A stretch of 64,000 bases of DNA from 66-474 sp050738155 (GCA_050738155.1 JBOHYW010000001.1:8717-72716), one strand, 5' to 3'. Positions 9,053-18,701 are shown, counted from the stretch's first letter. Numbers and translations are program-made. The notes: a model not told the origin generated them from the letters alone.

Positions 9053-9985
9053 TCACCGGCCGCTATGTCCGAGCGCCAACGCCTCGCGCACCCGGCCATG
9101 CGCGGCGTCGAGCCTGCGCTCGGCTTCCGCCGCATCGTAACCGCCGAGCAGCATCACCACCGCCGGCTTGACGTTTCCGGCGGTCGCTGCAAGTGCCGCG
9201 ACGCTGGTTTGCTCATCGGCCCCGGTGATCTGCTCGACCATCCGCAATGCGCGCCGACGAAGTTTGGCGTTGCTGGCGCGCACGTCGACCATGTACTGCC
9301 CGTAGGTTTTGCCGAGGCGCACCATCACGGCGCTCGACAGCGTGCTCAGCGCGATCTTTTGCGCAGTGCCCGCGCACAGCCGGGTCGAGCCGGCGATGAC
9401 TTCCGGACCCGTCAGCAATTCGATGGCGGTGTCGGCAACGTCGGCCAACGGACTGCCGGCATTGTTGGCGATGCCGACCGTGTAGCTTCCGACCTCGCGC
9501 GCGTAACGCAACGCGCCGACCGCATATGGCGTGCGACCGGACGCGGTGATGCCTACCACGGCGTCGTTCGGTGAGAGACCCCTTGACTGCAATTCCGCGG
9601 CGCCTGCCTCGGCATCATCTTCCGCACCCTCGATCGCATCGATCAACGCGGCCGGGCCACCGGCGATCAGCGCGACGACCAGATCGGGAGAAGTATTGAA
9701 TGTCGGTGGGCATTCCGATGCATCGAGGATGGCCAGCCGGCCCGAGGTGCCGGCGCCGAGATAGAACAGCCGTCCACCTTTGGCCAGCCGCGTGGCGATC
9801 GCGTCGGCCGCGGCGGCGAGCGCCGGAACCGCTGCCAGGGCCGCGGTATGCGCGGCGTTCTGCCCTTCGACCAGCGTGCGCACCAGTTCCTCGGTGGGGC
9901 GCCGATCGAGGTCGTCGAGGTCCGGGCGGACCGACTCGGTGGCCAGCACGTCAAGCGCGGCCACCGGTCGTGAATTCGTTGGCAT
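9053..9985 (-). CDS. murQ: N-acetylmuramic acid 6-phosphate etherase
   Basis: MurQ cleaves the lactyl ether of MurNAc-6-phosphate to GlcNAc-6-phosphate and D-lactate in the cytosol. The 310-residue protein has the family length and SIS-domain fold, with GAGTSGRLAILDASECPPTF covering the sugar-phosphate loop and signature, ITASGRTPYAVGAL, and a C-terminal GGYDAAEAERRL segment. The ATG lies 1 nt after the stop of the upstream kinase gene (TGACATG) and has GAGGAG at a good distance, so the two are translationally coupled. The order murA - kinase - murQ supplies MurNAc-6-P directly to this enzyme. Confidence 0.96.
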   Translation of the reverse strand: MPTNSRPVAALDVLATESVRPDLDDLDRRPTEELVRTLVEGQNAAHTAALAAVPALAAAADAIATRLAKGGRLFYLGAGTSGRLAILDASECPPTFNTSPDLVVALIAGGPAALIDAIEGAEDDAEAGAAELQSRGLSPNDAVVGITASGRTPYAVGALRYAREVGSYTVGIANNAGSPLADVADTAIELLTGPEVIAGSTRLCAGTAQKIALSTLSSAVMVRLGKTYGQYMVDVRASNAKLRRRALRMVEQITGADEQTSVAALAATAGNVKPAVVMLLGGYDAAEAERRLDAAHGRVREALALGHSGR

Positions 9986-9986
9986 G

Positions 9987-11021
9987 TCAAGCGGCTCCTC
10001 GGGAACGCGTGTCGGCGGCAGCGGCGATTTCACGACGCACGCGCACGGTCCATTGCTCATGGATGCCGTCATCCACGATGGCCAGATGGCGGGCGCCATC
10101 GATCGACGTGCCTTGTGCCGGTTGCAGTTGCAAATTGACACCGCTGTGTTCGAGGGTCGCACGCAGCGGTTCGAGCAGCAGCGGTCCCAGGTTCACCAAG
10201 CCACCAATGATGACGCCCGCGATCGGGCCGCTGGTGTCGATTGCCTGGGCGGCGGCAATCATCGAGCCGGCCAATGCCGTTGCACCCGCTTCGAGCAATT
10301 GCAACGCGACTGCATCGCCATTGCGTGCCGCGTCGGCAATCGCCGGCACGAACGACGCCATGGTGCGCGCGGGATTGGGGTCGGAACCGAGTTTCATCAC
10401 GAGGTCGTTGAGCGAGCCGAACTGGCGAGCCGCGGCGTCCGTCAGCACGGTCGCAGGGCCGCGACCGTCGCGAGCCCGTGCCGCTGCCTGCAAGCCGTGA
10501 CGGCCTAGCCAGGCACCGCTGCCTTCGTCACCGACCCATGGGCCCCAGCCATCGACGCGGCGAAATTGTCGATTGGCACCAATCGCGATGGTGACCGCGC
10601 CGGTTCCGGCGGCCAGCACCACGCCGGGCCTGCCGCCGAGCGCGCCGGCGTGCGAGGTGATCGCATCGCTCATCACCGCAACCGTGCGGGCCGACAGAGA
10701 ATCGGCCAGGCGCGCGGCCAACTGGCGCGCCAATGCCGGCACTTCCATCGCGCCGGGTGCGCCCACGCCAATCGAATCGATGCGGTCGACGGCACGCGCC
10801 TGCAACATCGGCTTGACGACGGCGAGGATGGCCGCCTCGGCGACGCCGGGCCCATCCACCGCACCCAATCCGATACTGCCGTCACCGCTGGCGGTGGCTG
10901 CGGGTTCCGACGCATCGCCACGCCACAGCGCGGCGCGGCAGCCGGTCCGGCCGATGTCTACGGCCAACACGATTGGCACTTTGGGTGTTCCCTCGATTTT
11001 GGAAATAGTGATGGCGCTCAT
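9987..11021 (-). CDS. N-acetylglucosamine / N-acetylmuramic acid kinase, BadF/BcrA family
   Basis: ATP-dependent amino-sugar kinase of the ASKHA fold; 344 residues. The N-terminal phosphate motif is AVDIGRTGCRAALW. VVLAAGTGAV forms the second phosphate loop, and GDEGSGAWLG is the hallmark of the BadF/GlcNAc-kinase group. A C-terminal Gly-rich adenosine loop is VIIGGLVNLG. Directly upstream of murQ it most likely makes MurNAc-6-P (and perhaps GlcNAc-6-P), like MurK-type kinases. It has no 1,6-anhydro-sugar (AnmK) features that I recognise. It lies 21 nt after murA, so the three genes are probably co-transcribed. Confidence 0.85.
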   Translation of the reverse strand: MSAITISKIEGTPKVPIVLAVDIGRTGCRAALWRGDASEPAATASGDGSIGLGAVDGPGVAEAAILAVVKPMLQARAVDRIDSIGVGAPGAMEVPALARQLAARLADSLSARTVAVMSDAITSHAGALGGRPGVVLAAGTGAVTIAIGANRQFRRVDGWGPWVGDEGSGAWLGRHGLQAAARARDGRGPATVLTDAAARQFGSLNDLVMKLGSDPNPARTMASFVPAIADAARNGDAVALQLLEAGATALAGSMIAAAQAIDTSGPIAGVIIGGLVNLGPLLLEPLRATLEHSGVNLQLQPAQGTSIDGARHLAIVDDGIHEQWTVRVRREIAAAADTRSRGAA

Positions 11022-11042
11022 TGTTGGTGGCGGCGACAGGTT

Positions 11043-12389
11043 CTAGCTTGCAGAAGGCGACGGGGCAGGGGAGCCCGCCTCGCTGGTTTGCGGGTCGACA
11101 TCAGCGGGGATCTTGCTGGGGTGCCGATCGTCGTCGGGGACGCTGCGGATCGATGCGCCCAGTTGCGTCAGCTTCCGCTCGATGTCTTCGTAGCCGCGGT
11201 AGATGTGGTAGATGCGGCGAATTTCCGTGGTGCCTTCGGCCACCAGTGCGGCCAGTACCAAACCGGCGGAGGCACGCAAATCGGTTGCCATCACCGGCGC
11301 GGCGGTCAGGTGTTCGCGACCGGTGATGATCACCGTATTGCCTTCCAGTTGCGCCTTGGCACCCATCCGCTGCAGTTCGAGGATGTGCATGAAGCGGTTC
11401 TCGAACAGGTTCTCGATGATCACGCCCGAGCCTTCGGCCACCGCATCCAGCGCGCAGAACTGCGCCTGCATGTCGGTGGGGAAACCGGGGTAAGGCGACG
11501 TGTTGATGTCCACCGCCCGCGGGCGCTTGCCGGCCATGTCGAGTTCGATCCAGTCGTCGCCGGATTCGATCCGCGCGCCCGCTTGTTGCAACTTGGACAA
11601 CACCGCGCGCAGCAGTTCGGGTTGGGTGTCGCGGATGCGCAGCTTGCCGCGGGTGATGGCGCCGGCCACGAGGTATGTGCCGGTCTCGATGCGGTCCGGC
11701 AGGATGTTGTGCGTGGCGCTATGCAGCTTGTCCACGCCCTCGATCGTGATGACGCTGGAACCCGCGCCTTCGATGCGTGCGCCCATGCGCTGCAGGCAGT
11801 TCGCCAGGTCGACGACTTCCGGCTCGCGGGCCGCGTTGTCGATGACGGTGCGGCCCTTCGCCAGCGTCGCCGCCATCATCAGGTTTTCGGTGCCGGTCAC
11901 TGTCACCTTCTCGAGCGAGATGTCGGCGCCGACCAGGCGGCTTGCGCGTGCCTTGATGTAGCCTTCGTCCACCGAGATCTCTGCGCCCATTGCCATCAAA
12001 CCCTGCAGATGCAGGTCGACCGGACGTGCGCCGATCGCGCAGCCGCCCGGCAATGACACGTCGGCCTCACCGAAGCGCGCCAGCAACGGCCCCAATACCA
12101 GGATCGACGCACGCATGGTCTTGACCAGATCGTACGGCGCGAAGCAGGCGTGCACGTCGCCGGCATCGAGATCCATTTCCATGTTGTGGCCGAGCGTCAG
12201 CTTGACGCCCATCTGCGCCAGCAACGTGTTCATCGTCACGATATCCTGCAGATCCGGGATATTGCGAAGATGCAATGGTTCGGCCGTCAACAGCGAAGCC
12301 GCGAGGATCGGCAGCGCGGCGTTCTTGGCGCCGGAAGCCCGGACTTCACCGTGAAGCTGCGCCCCGCCATCAATGAGGAATTTGTCCAT
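11043..12389 (-). CDS. murA: UDP-N-acetylglucosamine 1-carboxyvinyltransferase
   Basis: MurA transfers enolpyruvate from PEP to UDP-GlcNAc, the first committed step of peptidoglycan synthesis. The 448-residue protein has the substrate lysine motif SGAKNAALPI and the active-site cysteine loop PGGCAIGARPVDLH; the Cys that fosfomycin attacks is present. The start at 12389 has AAGAGA upstream and matches the family N-terminus (MDKFLIDGG). Compared with the usual length of about 420 it carries a roughly 25-residue Pro/Ser/Ala-rich C-terminal tail. Location in an operon with a salvage kinase and murQ is unusual; whether this is the only murA of the genome cannot be seen here. Confidence 0.96.
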   Translation of the reverse strand: MDKFLIDGGAQLHGEVRASGAKNAALPILAASLLTAEPLHLRNIPDLQDIVTMNTLLAQMGVKLTLGHNMEMDLDAGDVHACFAPYDLVKTMRASILVLGPLLARFGEADVSLPGGCAIGARPVDLHLQGLMAMGAEISVDEGYIKARASRLVGADISLEKVTVTGTENLMMAATLAKGRTVIDNAAREPEVVDLANCLQRMGARIEGAGSSVITIEGVDKLHSATHNILPDRIETGTYLVAGAITRGKLRIRDTQPELLRAVLSKLQQAGARIESGDDWIELDMAGKRPRAVDINTSPYPGFPTDMQAQFCALDAVAEGSGVIIENLFENRFMHILELQRMGAKAQLEGNTVIITGREHLTAAPVMATDLRASAGLVLAALVAEGTTEIRRIYHIYRGYEDIERKLTQLGASIRSVPDDDRHPSKIPADVDPQTSEAGSPAPSPSAS

Positions 12390-12511
12390 CTGGGTCTCTT
12401 TCATCAATCGCGATCGAACGACCCGGGCACGTTGCCGCTGAAAATTTCGACATTCGGCGGCCGGAGCCCAGTGCAAAGACGTGCCAGCTTTTTCCGATCG
12501 CTGCGAACGAT

Positions 12512-12548
12512 TGAAAAACAAAAACCGGAGATCGCGTACACGGTTTTC
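12512..12548 (-). terminator. Rho-independent terminator between the symporter gene and murA
   Basis: Read on the minus strand, AAAACCG and CGGTTTT form a 7-bp stem (12521-12547), followed by TTGTTTTTC. It lies after the symporter gene and about 120 nt before murA, so the murA operon probably has its own promoter. Confidence 0.65.
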
Positions 12549-12674
12549 GTGGCAGGAAAAGTCATGGATTGACTTTCCGCGCATGCTAACGGAGAAACTC
12601 CGGAATTGCCCAGCGTTCCACGATGGCGGAGACTCGAGCGAATGGCGGGGGTTCATCTTCTCGACGCCTCGGCA

Positions 12675-14210
12675 TCAACGTGGTTCAACCGCTCGCGGGC
12701 GTCCGTCCGCAACCGGTTCTTGTTGCGGATGCGTCAACGACAGGCCCCCACCGACCAACAAGGTGATCGCGACACCGATCGGCACGAACCACGTAAATGC
12801 CAGTGAATGGCCATGGATTTTCACCGTGAGCACCACCACCGCCATGACGACCACGGTGGCGATGAAGGCGATCGCGCCGTCGCGCTGATTGGCACGTTTG
12901 ATCAACAATCCGAGCAGGAAGGCGCCCAGCAGCGCGCCGTAGGTGTAGCCGGTGATGCTCAAACCGAGCACCACGACCGGGCTGTGGGTATTGGTGAACA
13001 TCGAGGCGAACCCGACCAGCGCGCCGGCCCAGCAGAGCGTCGAGATGCGCGAGATCCGCAGCATGGTCTTGTCGCTGTATTCGCGGTGGGCGAACAGGCG
13101 GATGAGGTCGGTGAGGGTGGAATTGGACATCGAGTTCATCGCCGACGACAGTGAACCCATCGTGGCGCCGAGGATGCCGGCGACCATCAGCCCCGAAATA
13201 CCCGGCGGCAGCCCGTGAATGATGAACTCGGGAAACAGGTCATCGGGGCTGGAGAGGCCAAGTTGCGCCGGCGTATGGCCACCGAACTTGATCCACAACA
13301 GCGTGCCGACCGCCGAGAACAGCGCAAATTGCGCCATCACGAAGACCGCACTGCCGATCATCGCCTTGCGGCCATCGCGGAGGTTTTTGCAGCCCAGGAT
13401 GCGCTGCACCATGAGTTGATCGGCACCGTGCGAAGCCATCGTAAACACGGCGCCGCCAAAGATCGCGGCCACGAATGCGAACGGGCTGGTCAGGATCGGC
13501 GCATGGAAATTGAAGACCTGGAACTTGCCGGCAGTGAACGCATGTCCCAGATCGGCGAGCGAGGTACCGTGCAGCAGGATGCCAATGCTGAGGATGGCGC
13601 CGCCGATGTACAGCATCATCTGGATCGTGTCGGTCCAGACCACGGCGCGAATGCCGCCGATGTAGGTGTAGGCGACGGTGACGCCGGCCAGCACCACGAT
13701 GATTTCAAGATAGTTTGCGTGCACGCCGATGGCGACGAGCAGCACCGCGATAGGGATCGCCCCAGCGAACAAGCGCACGCCTTCGGCCAGCAGGCGGGTG
13801 AACAGGAACGTCACCGACGCCAATCCCTGTACTTTGGGGCCGAAACGCAATCCCAGGTATTGATAGGCACTGACCAGGTCGCCGCGCATGTACAGCGGCA
13901 ACAGGAAGATCGCGACGAGGGTGCGCCCGATCAGGTAGCCGCATGCCAACTCCACGAAACCGTACGCGCCCATGTAGGCCACGCCGGGGACGCTGATCAC
14001 CGTCAGTGTGGAGGTTTCCGTAGCGACGATCGAGAAACACACCGCCCACCACGACAGGCTGCGTTCGCCGACGAAGTAATCGGTCGAGGAACGCTGCTTG
14101 CCGCTGAGGCGCAGCCCGATCGCCGCGATGACGATCAGGTAGACGACGATGATGGCAAGGTCGAGCACCGGGTCAGCAAGCCTGTCGCACGGTGAACGCG
14201 GCAGCTTCAC
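12675..14210 (-). CDS. Sodium:solute symporter family (SSS) transporter
   Basis: Inner-membrane Na+-coupled uptake system of 511 residues with about 13 hydrophobic segments. The family pattern begins LDLAIIVVYLIVIAAIGL, then SSTDYFVGERSLSWWAVC, TETSTLTVISVPG and GGIRAVVWTDTIQ, which are standard SSS motifs. The start is GTG 14210; GTG 14168 would begin right at the first membrane span. Substrate is not readable. Next to murA-kinase-murQ and behind the shared operator (14387-14453), uptake of MurNAc, GlcNAc or a small muropeptide is the best guess. A terminator follows it. Confidence 0.88.
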   Translation of the reverse strand: MKLPRSPCDRLADPVLDLAIIVVYLIVIAAIGLRLSGKQRSSTDYFVGERSLSWWAVCFSIVATETSTLTVISVPGVAYMGAYGFVELACGYLIGRTLVAIFLLPLYMRGDLVSAYQYLGLRFGPKVQGLASVTFLFTRLLAEGVRLFAGAIPIAVLLVAIGVHANYLEIIVVLAGVTVAYTYIGGIRAVVWTDTIQMMLYIGGAILSIGILLHGTSLADLGHAFTAGKFQVFNFHAPILTSPFAFVAAIFGGAVFTMASHGADQLMVQRILGCKNLRDGRKAMIGSAVFVMAQFALFSAVGTLLWIKFGGHTPAQLGLSSPDDLFPEFIIHGLPPGISGLMVAGILGATMGSLSSAMNSMSNSTLTDLIRLFAHREYSDKTMLRISRISTLCWAGALVGFASMFTNTHSPVVVLGLSITGYTYGALLGAFLLGLLIKRANQRDGAIAFIATVVVMAVVVLTVKIHGHSLAFTWFVPIGVAITLLVGGGLSLTHPQQEPVADGRPRAVEPR

Positions 14211-14386
14211 GACGCGTCATGCGGGGTTTGCGTGCTATATGGCGCAGCATATGCTACCTCGTGCCCGATTGTCCTGATCCGAGGGTCGTCATTCAGTGGA
14301 TGCAACGATACCCAATCCAGCGACAAGCCTGTCGTTGCCAGGTGTCAGTGAGTGACCGCAATGCCCCAACCCGGGTGCGGCTCCCA

Positions 14387-14453
14387 ATCGTACCCAGCCG
14401 CTGCTGTGAATCACCAATGAAAAACTTGCAGGTTTGCATAGCTCGAAGCTATG
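14387..14453 (-). promoter_or_regulatory. Palindromic operator plus promoter of the symporter gene
   Basis: On the minus strand a perfect 7-3-7 palindrome, CATAGCTTCGAGCTATG (14453-14437), is followed after 17 nt by CATTGG. This gives TTGGTG (14417-14412), a 19-nt spacer and TACGAT (14392-14387), then TGG. The layout equals those at 109-175, 27607-27673 and 27933-27999. The leader to the symporter start would be about 170 nt. The rest of the 650-nt gap up to 14863 holds a REP-like repeat (14592-14788) and no gene that I can support. Confidence 0.6.
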
Positions 14454-14591
14454 GACTTGTCGCGAACGTGCATTCGCAAGGCGACATCGACCGAATTTTC
14501 GCGGCGTGTGCATGTCTTTACGCTTGTCGAGCGCGCTATGCTTGCTGATGGCGTTGCAGTGAAAGCAGGAAGTGGCAGATTCCCCAAAAGT

Positions 14592-14788
14592 CGTCATTCC
14601 GGGGCCATCGCTGGCTTTATCGGCGATGGAACCCGGAATCCGACTTTTGCCTCTGGTGCATAAGAAGCAGATTGACTCGCGCCATCCCTGGCGCTCGCCC
14701 TGCGGGCCGCCTGCGGCGTTCGCGTTTGCAATCCTGCAAACGCAGTCGGATTCTGTCCGCAAAAAACGCGGACAGCCCCGGAATGACG
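14592..14788. repeat. REP-like element with CGTCATTCCGGGG ends
   Basis: The terminal arms CGTCATTCCGGGG and CCCCGGAATGACG form a 13-bp inverted repeat enclosing about 170 nt with smaller stems (for example GTCCGC/GCGGAC around an A run). A related element with CCATTCCGG ends lies at 36633-36742. Confidence 0.7.
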
Positions 14789-14863
14789 TGAGGGTTTTTA
14801 TCGGAGTTCAGTGCCAATCAAGAGCAGGCACGCCCGCAACCGATTTGTGTGAGGAGAAAAAAA

Positions 14864-16051
14864 GTGGCAATCAACAACGACGCAGCGCCGCTGCATCCGC
14901 CAGTCCGGTTGCTGCTCGGTCCGGGACCCAGCGAGCTCGATCCCGAGGTGTTGCGGGCGATGACGCTGCCGCCGCTGGGTTATGTCGATCCGGCGATGCT
15001 GCAGATATTCGACGAACTCAAGCCGCTGCTGCGCGAAGCCTTCCAGACCACCAACGAATTTGTCATCGCGCTGTCCGGTACCGGTACCTCCGGCATGCAG
15101 GCGGCGTTGTGCAACACGATCGAGGCTGGCGACCCGGTGGTGATCGGCACCATGGGTTACTTCGGGGAACGCCTGGCGATGATGGCCGAGCGGCTCGGTG
15201 CCAAGGTGACACGGGTCGAAGCCGAATGGGGTACGCCGCTCGACGCCGATCGCATGCGCGATACGATCCAGAAGGTGCGCCCGCGCGTGGTTGGCGTGGT
15301 GCACGGCGAGACCTCGACCGGTGTGGTGCAGAACGACATTGCCGACATCGCCGCTGCCGCGCATGAGGTCGACGCGCTGGTGATCGCGGATACGGTTGCC
15401 TCGCTCGGTGGTCATCCCATCAACGTCGATGCCGCCGGTATCGACGTCTGTTACAGCGGCAGCCAGAAGGCGCTGGGTGCGCCGTCGGGGATGGCACCGC
15501 TGACGTTGAACGCAGGCGCGATGGAGCGCGTGCGCAACCGCAAGACACCAGTGTCGAGTTTTTATTTCGATGTGCCGGCACTGGAAAAGTATTGGTATCA
15601 GGGTCAATACCACCACACAATTTCGGCGCCACTGATATACGCCTTGCGCGCTGCCCTGCTGAGCCTGCACGGGGAAGGCTGCGAGACTCGCTGGACGCGT
15701 CATCGGCGCAACTTGGGCGCGTTTCGTGCAGGCATCGAGGCGATGGGCCTGAAGATTCTGGCGGCCCCCGAACATTGCCTGCACACCGTTGCGGGCGTGC
15801 TGCTGCCCGACGGTATCGATGCCGGCAACGTGCAGAAGAGTTTGCTGAATGACGTTGGCATCGAGGTTGCGACCGGACTGGGGCCGTTCAAACCGCGCAT
15901 GTTGCGCGTCGGCCTGATGGCGTATGGCTCGCAACCACACTTTGTGCTGCGTTTGCTGGCTGCGCTCGAGGACGTGCTGCGCACGCAAGGACATGCGGTC
16001 GAAGCCGGCGCCGGATTGGCGGCGGCGCAGCGTTATTGGCAATCGCCTTGA
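14864..16051 (+). CDS. Alanine/serine-glyoxylate-type aminotransferase (class V, PLP)
   Basis: PLP enzyme of 395 residues from the alanine-glyoxylate / serine-pyruvate aminotransferase group. GPGPSELDPEVLRAM opens the fold, GTGTSGMQAAL is the phosphate-binding turn, VIADTVASLGGHPIN gives the ring-stacking Asp region, and SGSQKALGAPSG holds the PLP-binding lysine. GTG 14864 is preferred over GTG 14849 because GAGGAG sits 8 nt before it. The family moves amino groups between Ala or Ser and glyoxylate or pyruvate. It lies directly before glcDEF, so it can use the glyoxylate, or pyruvate if the oxidase works on D-lactate. About 90 nt separate it from glcD. Confidence 0.88.
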   Translation: MAINNDAAPLHPPVRLLLGPGPSELDPEVLRAMTLPPLGYVDPAMLQIFDELKPLLREAFQTTNEFVIALSGTGTSGMQAALCNTIEAGDPVVIGTMGYFGERLAMMAERLGAKVTRVEAEWGTPLDADRMRDTIQKVRPRVVGVVHGETSTGVVQNDIADIAAAAHEVDALVIADTVASLGGHPINVDAAGIDVCYSGSQKALGAPSGMAPLTLNAGAMERVRNRKTPVSSFYFDVPALEKYWYQGQYHHTISAPLIYALRAALLSLHGEGCETRWTRHRRNLGAFRAGIEAMGLKILAAPEHCLHTVAGVLLPDGIDAGNVQKSLLNDVGIEVATGLGPFKPRMLRVGLMAYGSQPHFVLRLLAALEDVLRTQGHAVEAGAGLAAAQRYWQSP

Positions 16052-16140
16052 TTTTCCGTTCGTGCTGAGCTTGTCGAAGTACAAACGGAATTGACGGAAC
16101 CTTCAATTTTCATCGAAGACAAGGGCGGCAACAACGTCGA

Positions 16141-17619
16141 ATGACGACCCCCGGCGATCCATCCATCGACAAGCGTGAACTCGTCGCCATGCTGCGCCGG
16201 ATCCTGCCGGACGATGCGATCCTGCACGCGACGGAAGACCTGCGTCCGTACGAGTGCGATGGTTTGTCCGCGTATCGGCAGACGCCAATGGTCGCCGTAT
16301 TGCCGCGCACCATCGAACAAGTGCAAGCCGTCATGCGCGTGTGCCACGAACGCGGAATACCGGTGGTCGCGCGCGGTGCCGGTACAGGTTTGTCCGGTGG
16401 CGCACTGCCGTTGGGCGACGGACTGCTGCTGAGCCTCGCGCGCTTCATGTCGATCCTCGACATCGATCCGGTCAATCGCACCATGCGCGTGCAGCCCGGC
16501 GTGCGCAATCTCGCCATCTCCGAAGCTGCGGCACCCCATGGGTTGTATTACGCGCCGGATCCGTCATCGCAGATTGCCTGCACCATCGGTGGCAACGTCG
16601 CCGAGAACGCCGGTGGCGTGCATTGCCTCAAATACGGCTTGACCGTCCACAACATCCTGAAGGTGAAAATGGTGACGGTGGATGGCGAACTGCTGACCCT
16701 CGGCGCGGATGCACTCGATGCCCCGGGCTTCGATCTGCTGGCACTGGCGACCGGCTCGGAAGGGATGTTGGGGGTGATCGTCGAAGTGACCGTCAAGCTG
16801 ATTCCGAAACCGGACACCGCGCGCGTCGTGCTGGCGGCGTTCGCCGATGTGGAACAGGGCGGCGCGGCGGTCGGCGCAGTAATCGCCGCCGGTATCGTGC
16901 CGGCCGGACTGGAAATGATGGACAACCCGGCGATTCGCGCGGCCGAGGCTTTCGTCCACAGCGGTTACCCCGTCGACGCCGCGGCGATCTTGCTGTGCGA
17001 GCTCGACGGTACTGCCGAGACGGTCGCCGACGACATCGATCGCGTGACCGCCATCATGGCACGGTGCGGTGCAAGTGCGACGCGGGTATCGCGCGACGAA
17101 ACCGAACGCGCGAAATTCTGGGCCGGCCGCAAGATGGCGTTTCCGGCGATGGGCCGGATCTCGCCCGATTACTACTGCACCGACGGCACGATTCCGCGCA
17201 AGCATTTGTCGCATGTGCTGCGGCGCATCCAGGAACTCGGACGCGAGCACGACCTCGCCGTCGCCAACGTGTTTCATGCCGGCGACGGCAACCTGCACCC
17301 GATGGTGCTGTATGACGCCAGTCGACCGGGTGAACTGGAGCGGGTTGAAAAACTTGGTGGCGCCATCCTCAAGCTTTGCATCGAGGTCGGCGGTACCGTC
17401 ACCGGCGAGCACGGCGTCGGCGTCGAAAAGATCAACCAGATGTGCGACCAATTTTCTTCGGCCGAGTTGTCGCAGTTCCACGCCATCAAGGCGGCGTTCG
17501 ATCCCAAAAGCTTGCTCAACCCGGGCAAGGCGGTGCCGTTGCTGAAGCGTTGCGCCGAATACGGTGGCCTGCACGTACATGGCGGGGCACTGCCGTTTCC
17601 CGAGTTGGAGCGGTTTTGA
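16141..17619 (+). CDS. glcD: Glycolate oxidase subunit GlcD (FAD-linked)
   Basis: FAD-binding PCMH-type oxidase subunit of 492 residues that oxidises glycolate to glyoxylate, and in known enzymes also D-lactate to pyruvate, feeding electrons to GlcF. The FAD domain shows VVARGAGTGLSGGALP and IGGNVAENAGGVHCLKYG. The C-terminal FAD-oxidase domain has HAGDGNLHPM and TGEHGVGVEK. Length equals E. coli GlcD (about 500). Its stop overlaps the start of glcE, so they are translated together. MurQ upstream in the region releases D-lactate, a plausible substrate. Confidence 0.93.
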   Translation: MTTPGDPSIDKRELVAMLRRILPDDAILHATEDLRPYECDGLSAYRQTPMVAVLPRTIEQVQAVMRVCHERGIPVVARGAGTGLSGGALPLGDGLLLSLARFMSILDIDPVNRTMRVQPGVRNLAISEAAAPHGLYYAPDPSSQIACTIGGNVAENAGGVHCLKYGLTVHNILKVKMVTVDGELLTLGADALDAPGFDLLALATGSEGMLGVIVEVTVKLIPKPDTARVVLAAFADVEQGGAAVGAVIAAGIVPAGLEMMDNPAIRAAEAFVHSGYPVDAAAILLCELDGTAETVADDIDRVTAIMARCGASATRVSRDETERAKFWAGRKMAFPAMGRISPDYYCTDGTIPRKHLSHVLRRIQELGREHDLAVANVFHAGDGNLHPMVLYDASRPGELERVEKLGGAILKLCIEVGGTVTGEHGVGVEKINQMCDQFSSAELSQFHAIKAAFDPKSLLNPGKAVPLLKRCAEYGGLHVHGGALPFPELERF

Positions 17620-18680
17620 ACACGTCGCGCGATGCAAGCGTCGATATCCGGGCGCGCGTAAAAGACGCAGCCGAACGGCTCGCCGCAGTCACGATTGTCG
17701 GTGGCGGCAGCAAGCATTTTCTTGGACGTGACGCGCAGGGCGAACTGCTGGCGGTTGGCGATCACCGCGGTGTGGTCAATTACTACCCGGAAGAATTGGT
17801 ATTGACCGCGCGCGCCGGTACACCACTCGCGGAACTCGAAGCGTTGCTGGCCGAACACGACCAGATGTTCGCTTTCGAACCGCCACACTTCGGTGCCGCG
17901 GCCACGCTCGGCGGCACCATCGCAGCGAATCTCTCGGGTCCGCGCCGCGCCTACTCGGGCGCCGCACGTGACTTCGTGCTCGGCACCCGTATCGTCAGCG
18001 GCCGTGGCGAGATCCTGCGTTTCGGCGGCGAGGTCATGAAGAACGTCGCTGGTTACGACCTGTCGCGTCTCATGGCGGGCAGCATGGGCACGCTTGGCGT
18101 GATCCTCGATGTCAGCCTGAAGGTGCTGCCGCGGCCGCGCGAGACGATCACGTTGGTGCAGGCATCGACTCCGCGTACGGCCATCGAAAGCCTGTGCCGG
18201 TGGGCGTCCCAACCATTGCCGGTTTCGGCGTCGTGCGTCGAAGACAATCGTCTGTACGTTCGGCTGTCGGGTACGTCGAGTGCGTTGGCCAAGGCACGCG
18301 CGATCATCGGTGGCGAAGTGCTGGAAGACGCGGAAGCATTCTGGCTGGATGTCCGCGAACAGCGGCGCCCATTCTTTGCTGGCGACGCGCCGTTGTGGCG
18401 CATTTCCGTACCGCCAGCTACGGAACTGCAACCGCCGGGTGAACAGATGATCGAGTGGGGCGGGGCGTTGCGCTGGTTCAAGAGCGATGCGCCCGCGGCA
18501 GCGGTTCGCACGGCTGCGGCAGTGTCTGGCGGTCACGCGATGCTGTTCCGCAGTGGAGTCCGTTCGGATACGCCGTATCACCCATTGCCCGAACCACTGA
18601 TGCAGTTGCACAAGCGCATCAAGGCCGCGTTGGACCCGCACGGAATTTTCAATCGCGGCCGCATGTATGCAGGGCTTTGA
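17616..18680 (+). CDS. glcE: Glycolate oxidase subunit GlcE (FAD-binding)
   Basis: Second FAD-binding subunit of the glycolate oxidase complex, 354 residues. It matches the GlcE pattern: GGGSKHFLG near the N-terminus, then EPPHFGAAATLGGTIA, SGPRRAYSGAARDFVLG and GGEVMKNVAGYDLSRLM, ending in the short substrate-domain remnant typical of GlcE. The only start giving the family length is TTG 17616, which overlaps the glcD stop by 4 nt (TTGA). The first in-frame ATG is far downstream, inside the FAD domain. Confidence 0.92.
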   Translation: MNTSRDASVDIRARVKDAAERLAAVTIVGGGSKHFLGRDAQGELLAVGDHRGVVNYYPEELVLTARAGTPLAELEALLAEHDQMFAFEPPHFGAAATLGGTIAANLSGPRRAYSGAARDFVLGTRIVSGRGEILRFGGEVMKNVAGYDLSRLMAGSMGTLGVILDVSLKVLPRPRETITLVQASTPRTAIESLCRWASQPLPVSASCVEDNRLYVRLSGTSSALAKARAIIGGEVLEDAEAFWLDVREQRRPFFAGDAPLWRISVPPATELQPPGEQMIEWGGALRWFKSDAPAAAVRTAAAVSGGHAMLFRSGVRSDTPYHPLPEPLMQLHKRIKAALDPHGIFNRGRMYAGL

Positions 18681-18701
18681 ATCGTGAATCCGGATTCTTG
18701 A

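Noticed and set aside
14381..14480. Conserved stem-loop pair considered as a riboswitch or small RNA
   Set aside because: The palindrome, fixed spacing and TTGGYR/TAYGMT boxes recur upstream of four units in promoter order, which fits an operator-promoter better. An RNA role is not fully excluded.
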